Origin: Micromonospora_G sp040676775
Lineage (GTDB): Bacteria > Actinomycetota > Actinomycetes > Mycobacteriales > Micromonosporaceae
Reading direction: 5' to 3'
DNA length: 64,000 nucleotides
NCBI RefSeq assembly: GCF_040676775.1
Contig: NZ_JBFAPP010000029.1
Location: 35,063 to 99,062 of the forward strand
How positions within the stretch are numbered: position 1 is the stretch's first letter; each line of letters opens with the position of its first letter. A program made the translations under genes and the position numbers. Below, in pieces: positions 63,601 through 64,000 of the stretch. The notes below the pieces were generated by a model. That model was given only the letters and a program-made list of their open reading frames with translations. It was not told where the DNA came from and did not search any database.

Positions 63601-63929
63601 GCACCCGCAGCGTCGCGCTGCCGCTGCTATCGGTCGACTACGCGCTGCCGTTGGACGCGGCGAACCACCCGACGGGCGGGGCGGCCAGCTTCCAGGTCCG
63701 GCAGGCGAACGGCGTACCGGCTCAGCGGGTGGAGTCGTTCCAGCTCTGGACGTCGACCGACGACGGGGCAAGCTGGCGCCCGGCCCGGGTCAGCCGGGAC
63801 GGCGACGGCTACCGCGCCGAGTTGCCGACGGTCAGCCCGGGACAGGCCGTGTCGCTGCGGGTGAAGGCCGGGGCGAGCGGCGGGAGCGGCATCGAACAGA
63901 CGATCGTCCGGGCGTACCACGCCGGCTGA
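60618..63929 (+). CDS. Giant secreted subtilisin-like serine protease (S8), 1103 aa
   Basis: The protein has a signal peptide (WLPAVTLAATMVGFVPGSPG, cleavage near 30) and a propeptide-like part (KTYTVTLLTGDVVTV). The S8 domain carries catalytic Asp in VLDTGADFSHPDL, His in HHGHGTHVATT and Ser in GTSMATPHAAG, and a long beta-rich C-terminal half follows. It is a paralogue of the subtilase at 28.3-32.1 kb: same order, similar N-terminal motif (TVTLxTGDxVTV) and similar terminal Ig-like part. The ATG follows AAGGGAG. A terminator hairpin follows 10 bp after the stop. Confidence 0.93.
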   Translation: MHRSLRWLPAVTLAATMVGFVPGSPGVASESAAPTGKTYTVTLLTGDVVTVETTSSGCPRVRVDPVDPNGVVQQSCGPDGHVRVIPASIAAQVGPVFDPTLFDVTALVDDGYDDASTPELPVIVQPRSNARMATLGDVRQLPSIGAVAGHIPKKSPAAAKQATDGLLGGAAKVWLDRKVRATTTSGSKLDRNLLQVSAPEAWDAGYTGKGARVAVLDTGADFSHPDLAGQIVDRADFTVSGGDAVDHHGHGTHVATTIAGTGAASHGQRRGVAPGARLVVGKVLDDTGYGEDSQIIAGMEWAAARADVINMSLGGTDPSDGTDPLSLAVDALSKQTGALFVIAAGNSGGAISSPAAASTALTVGAVDDADELADFSSRGPMVNSHAAKPELVAPGVGIVAGRAAGTQMGAPVDQYYTGADGTSMATPHAAGAAALLAQRYPDWTADRLKAALVGAADALPGADPYAVGAGRLDAFRALSGPVGNQPVVALGTFPYPQKGSSTASLSWTGDPRSATVDLDFDVTVTDHAGSPAPRHTASLSETRVRLKPGASAGTTLRIDRSALAGKPGLYAAMVTARVRGRVVSRTPVTFYVEAPSYDLTINTVATKDLPPSADNWVGVSVTNLDDPTFYGGGDFTVAGRTITLRVPAGRYAITGAYTVYDPESDNQQGAIVGVPDIAVTADRTMTMDPARAKQVTATIDRVATKTSAVQFTNVHTSRNGLIWFQSVTGFGTAARVSVEPMERPGIGTLRAYAGFALDSTATTGTPEHYDLVRAYDRGVPADPTYRVSTAERARLARIDQRFNQVDSPEMFTSLRRSGFTPDGFMPLLQNRSFDLPVNRTDYVTPGYTWKDEGAYGGLNASQGDRVYRAGSRQSTIWARQPLHSDWYDDPSGAEFSCATAPSRTSGNLHVDLVLLTDAHQRADCLAGGTIGVTRKLALYRDGKLVEERAASLADFTVPSSAADYRLTFDVDTSLILPVSTRVSTAWTFRSAGPSGTRSVALPLLSVDYALPLDAANHPTGGAASFQVRQANGVPAQRVESFQLWTSTDDGASWRPARVSRDGDGYRAELPTVSPGQAVSLRVKAGASGGSGIEQTIVRAYHAG

Positions 63930-63938
63930 CGATCACCG

Positions 63939-63966
63939 GGTGGCGCGTCCCTCGGGACGCGCCACC
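63939..63966 (+). terminator. Hairpin terminator after the second subtilase
   Basis: GGTGGCGCGTCCC (63939-63951) and its complement GGGACGCGCCACC (63954-63966) form a near-perfect 12-13 bp stem with a tiny loop, 9 bp after the stop codon. Confidence 0.85.
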
Positions 63967-64000
63967 GTGGACAAACGGCGACCCGACCGCCGGAGCCGGC

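Overview
The window is a very GC-rich actinobacterial chromosome segment. Three things point to a Micromonospora-like actinomycete, but I ran no database search. The mycobacterial-type order fabG - inhA-type fabI - hemH is present. There are actinobacteria-specific families (AcnR-type TetR regulator, acVLRF1, DUF2630). Secreted hydrolases are abundant (AA10 LPMO, two PL1 pectate lyases, two giant subtilases, S1 and C39-type proteases). I see no insertion sequence, prophage, tRNA, rRNA or CRISPR array; the segment looks like stable chromosome with a few accessory islands.

Layout. 1-9.3 kb: hypothetical gene, HAD-IIA phosphatase, ferrochelatase, FabI, FabG, a two-component system, a secreted DUF1023 hydrolase, an acyltransferase, then a structured leader with a 17-codon ORF and a 28-aa membrane protein. 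9.4-17.5 kb: MoxR-DUF58-VWA operon, a small Cys protein coupled through a 25-aa ORF to two PH-domain membrane proteins, a FlK-like thioesterase with an MBL hydrolase, and a PfkB kinase. 17.9-28.2 kb: LPMO, AsnB, Xaa-Pro aminopeptidase, a TrkA/RyR protein with a SLOG partner, PadR plus membrane protein, a divergent pair sharing one -10, and a C39-like secreted protease behind three tandem ECF-type promoters. 28-46 kb: subtilase, aconitase, S1 protease, P450, tandem pectate lyases, class A PBP, DUF2630, RIO kinase. 46-55 kb: HAD, nitrilase, AcnR, two TIGR04222 membrane proteins with Gly/Cys tails next to a DUF692 iron enzyme and a partner, an SDR, Mug glycosylase, ABC exporter. 55-64 kb: crotonase, HTH protein, ABC-F with an attenuator-like leader, acVLRF1, LysE exporter, second giant subtilase.

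How parts work together. FabG and FabI act in consecutive fatty-acid elongation steps. The TetR protein at 48 kb and aconitase at 33 kb share a 22-bp operator matching at 19 positions, so they probably form one regulatory unit split by 12 kb. The TIGR04222 - DUF692 - partner block (48.6-51.7 kb) is the best candidate for an undescribed system: a multinuclear-iron peptide-modifying enzyme overlapping the gene for a membrane protein whose only cysteines lie in a C-terminal Gly/Cys tail. A recurring theme is a TANNNT or CANNNT -10 box ending 6-7 nt before a start codon, which implies leaderless mRNAs; in several places such a promoter fires directly into a tiny ORF that overlaps or precedes the main gene.

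All coordinates and motifs were read by eye. Family names rest on motif recognition, not on searches.
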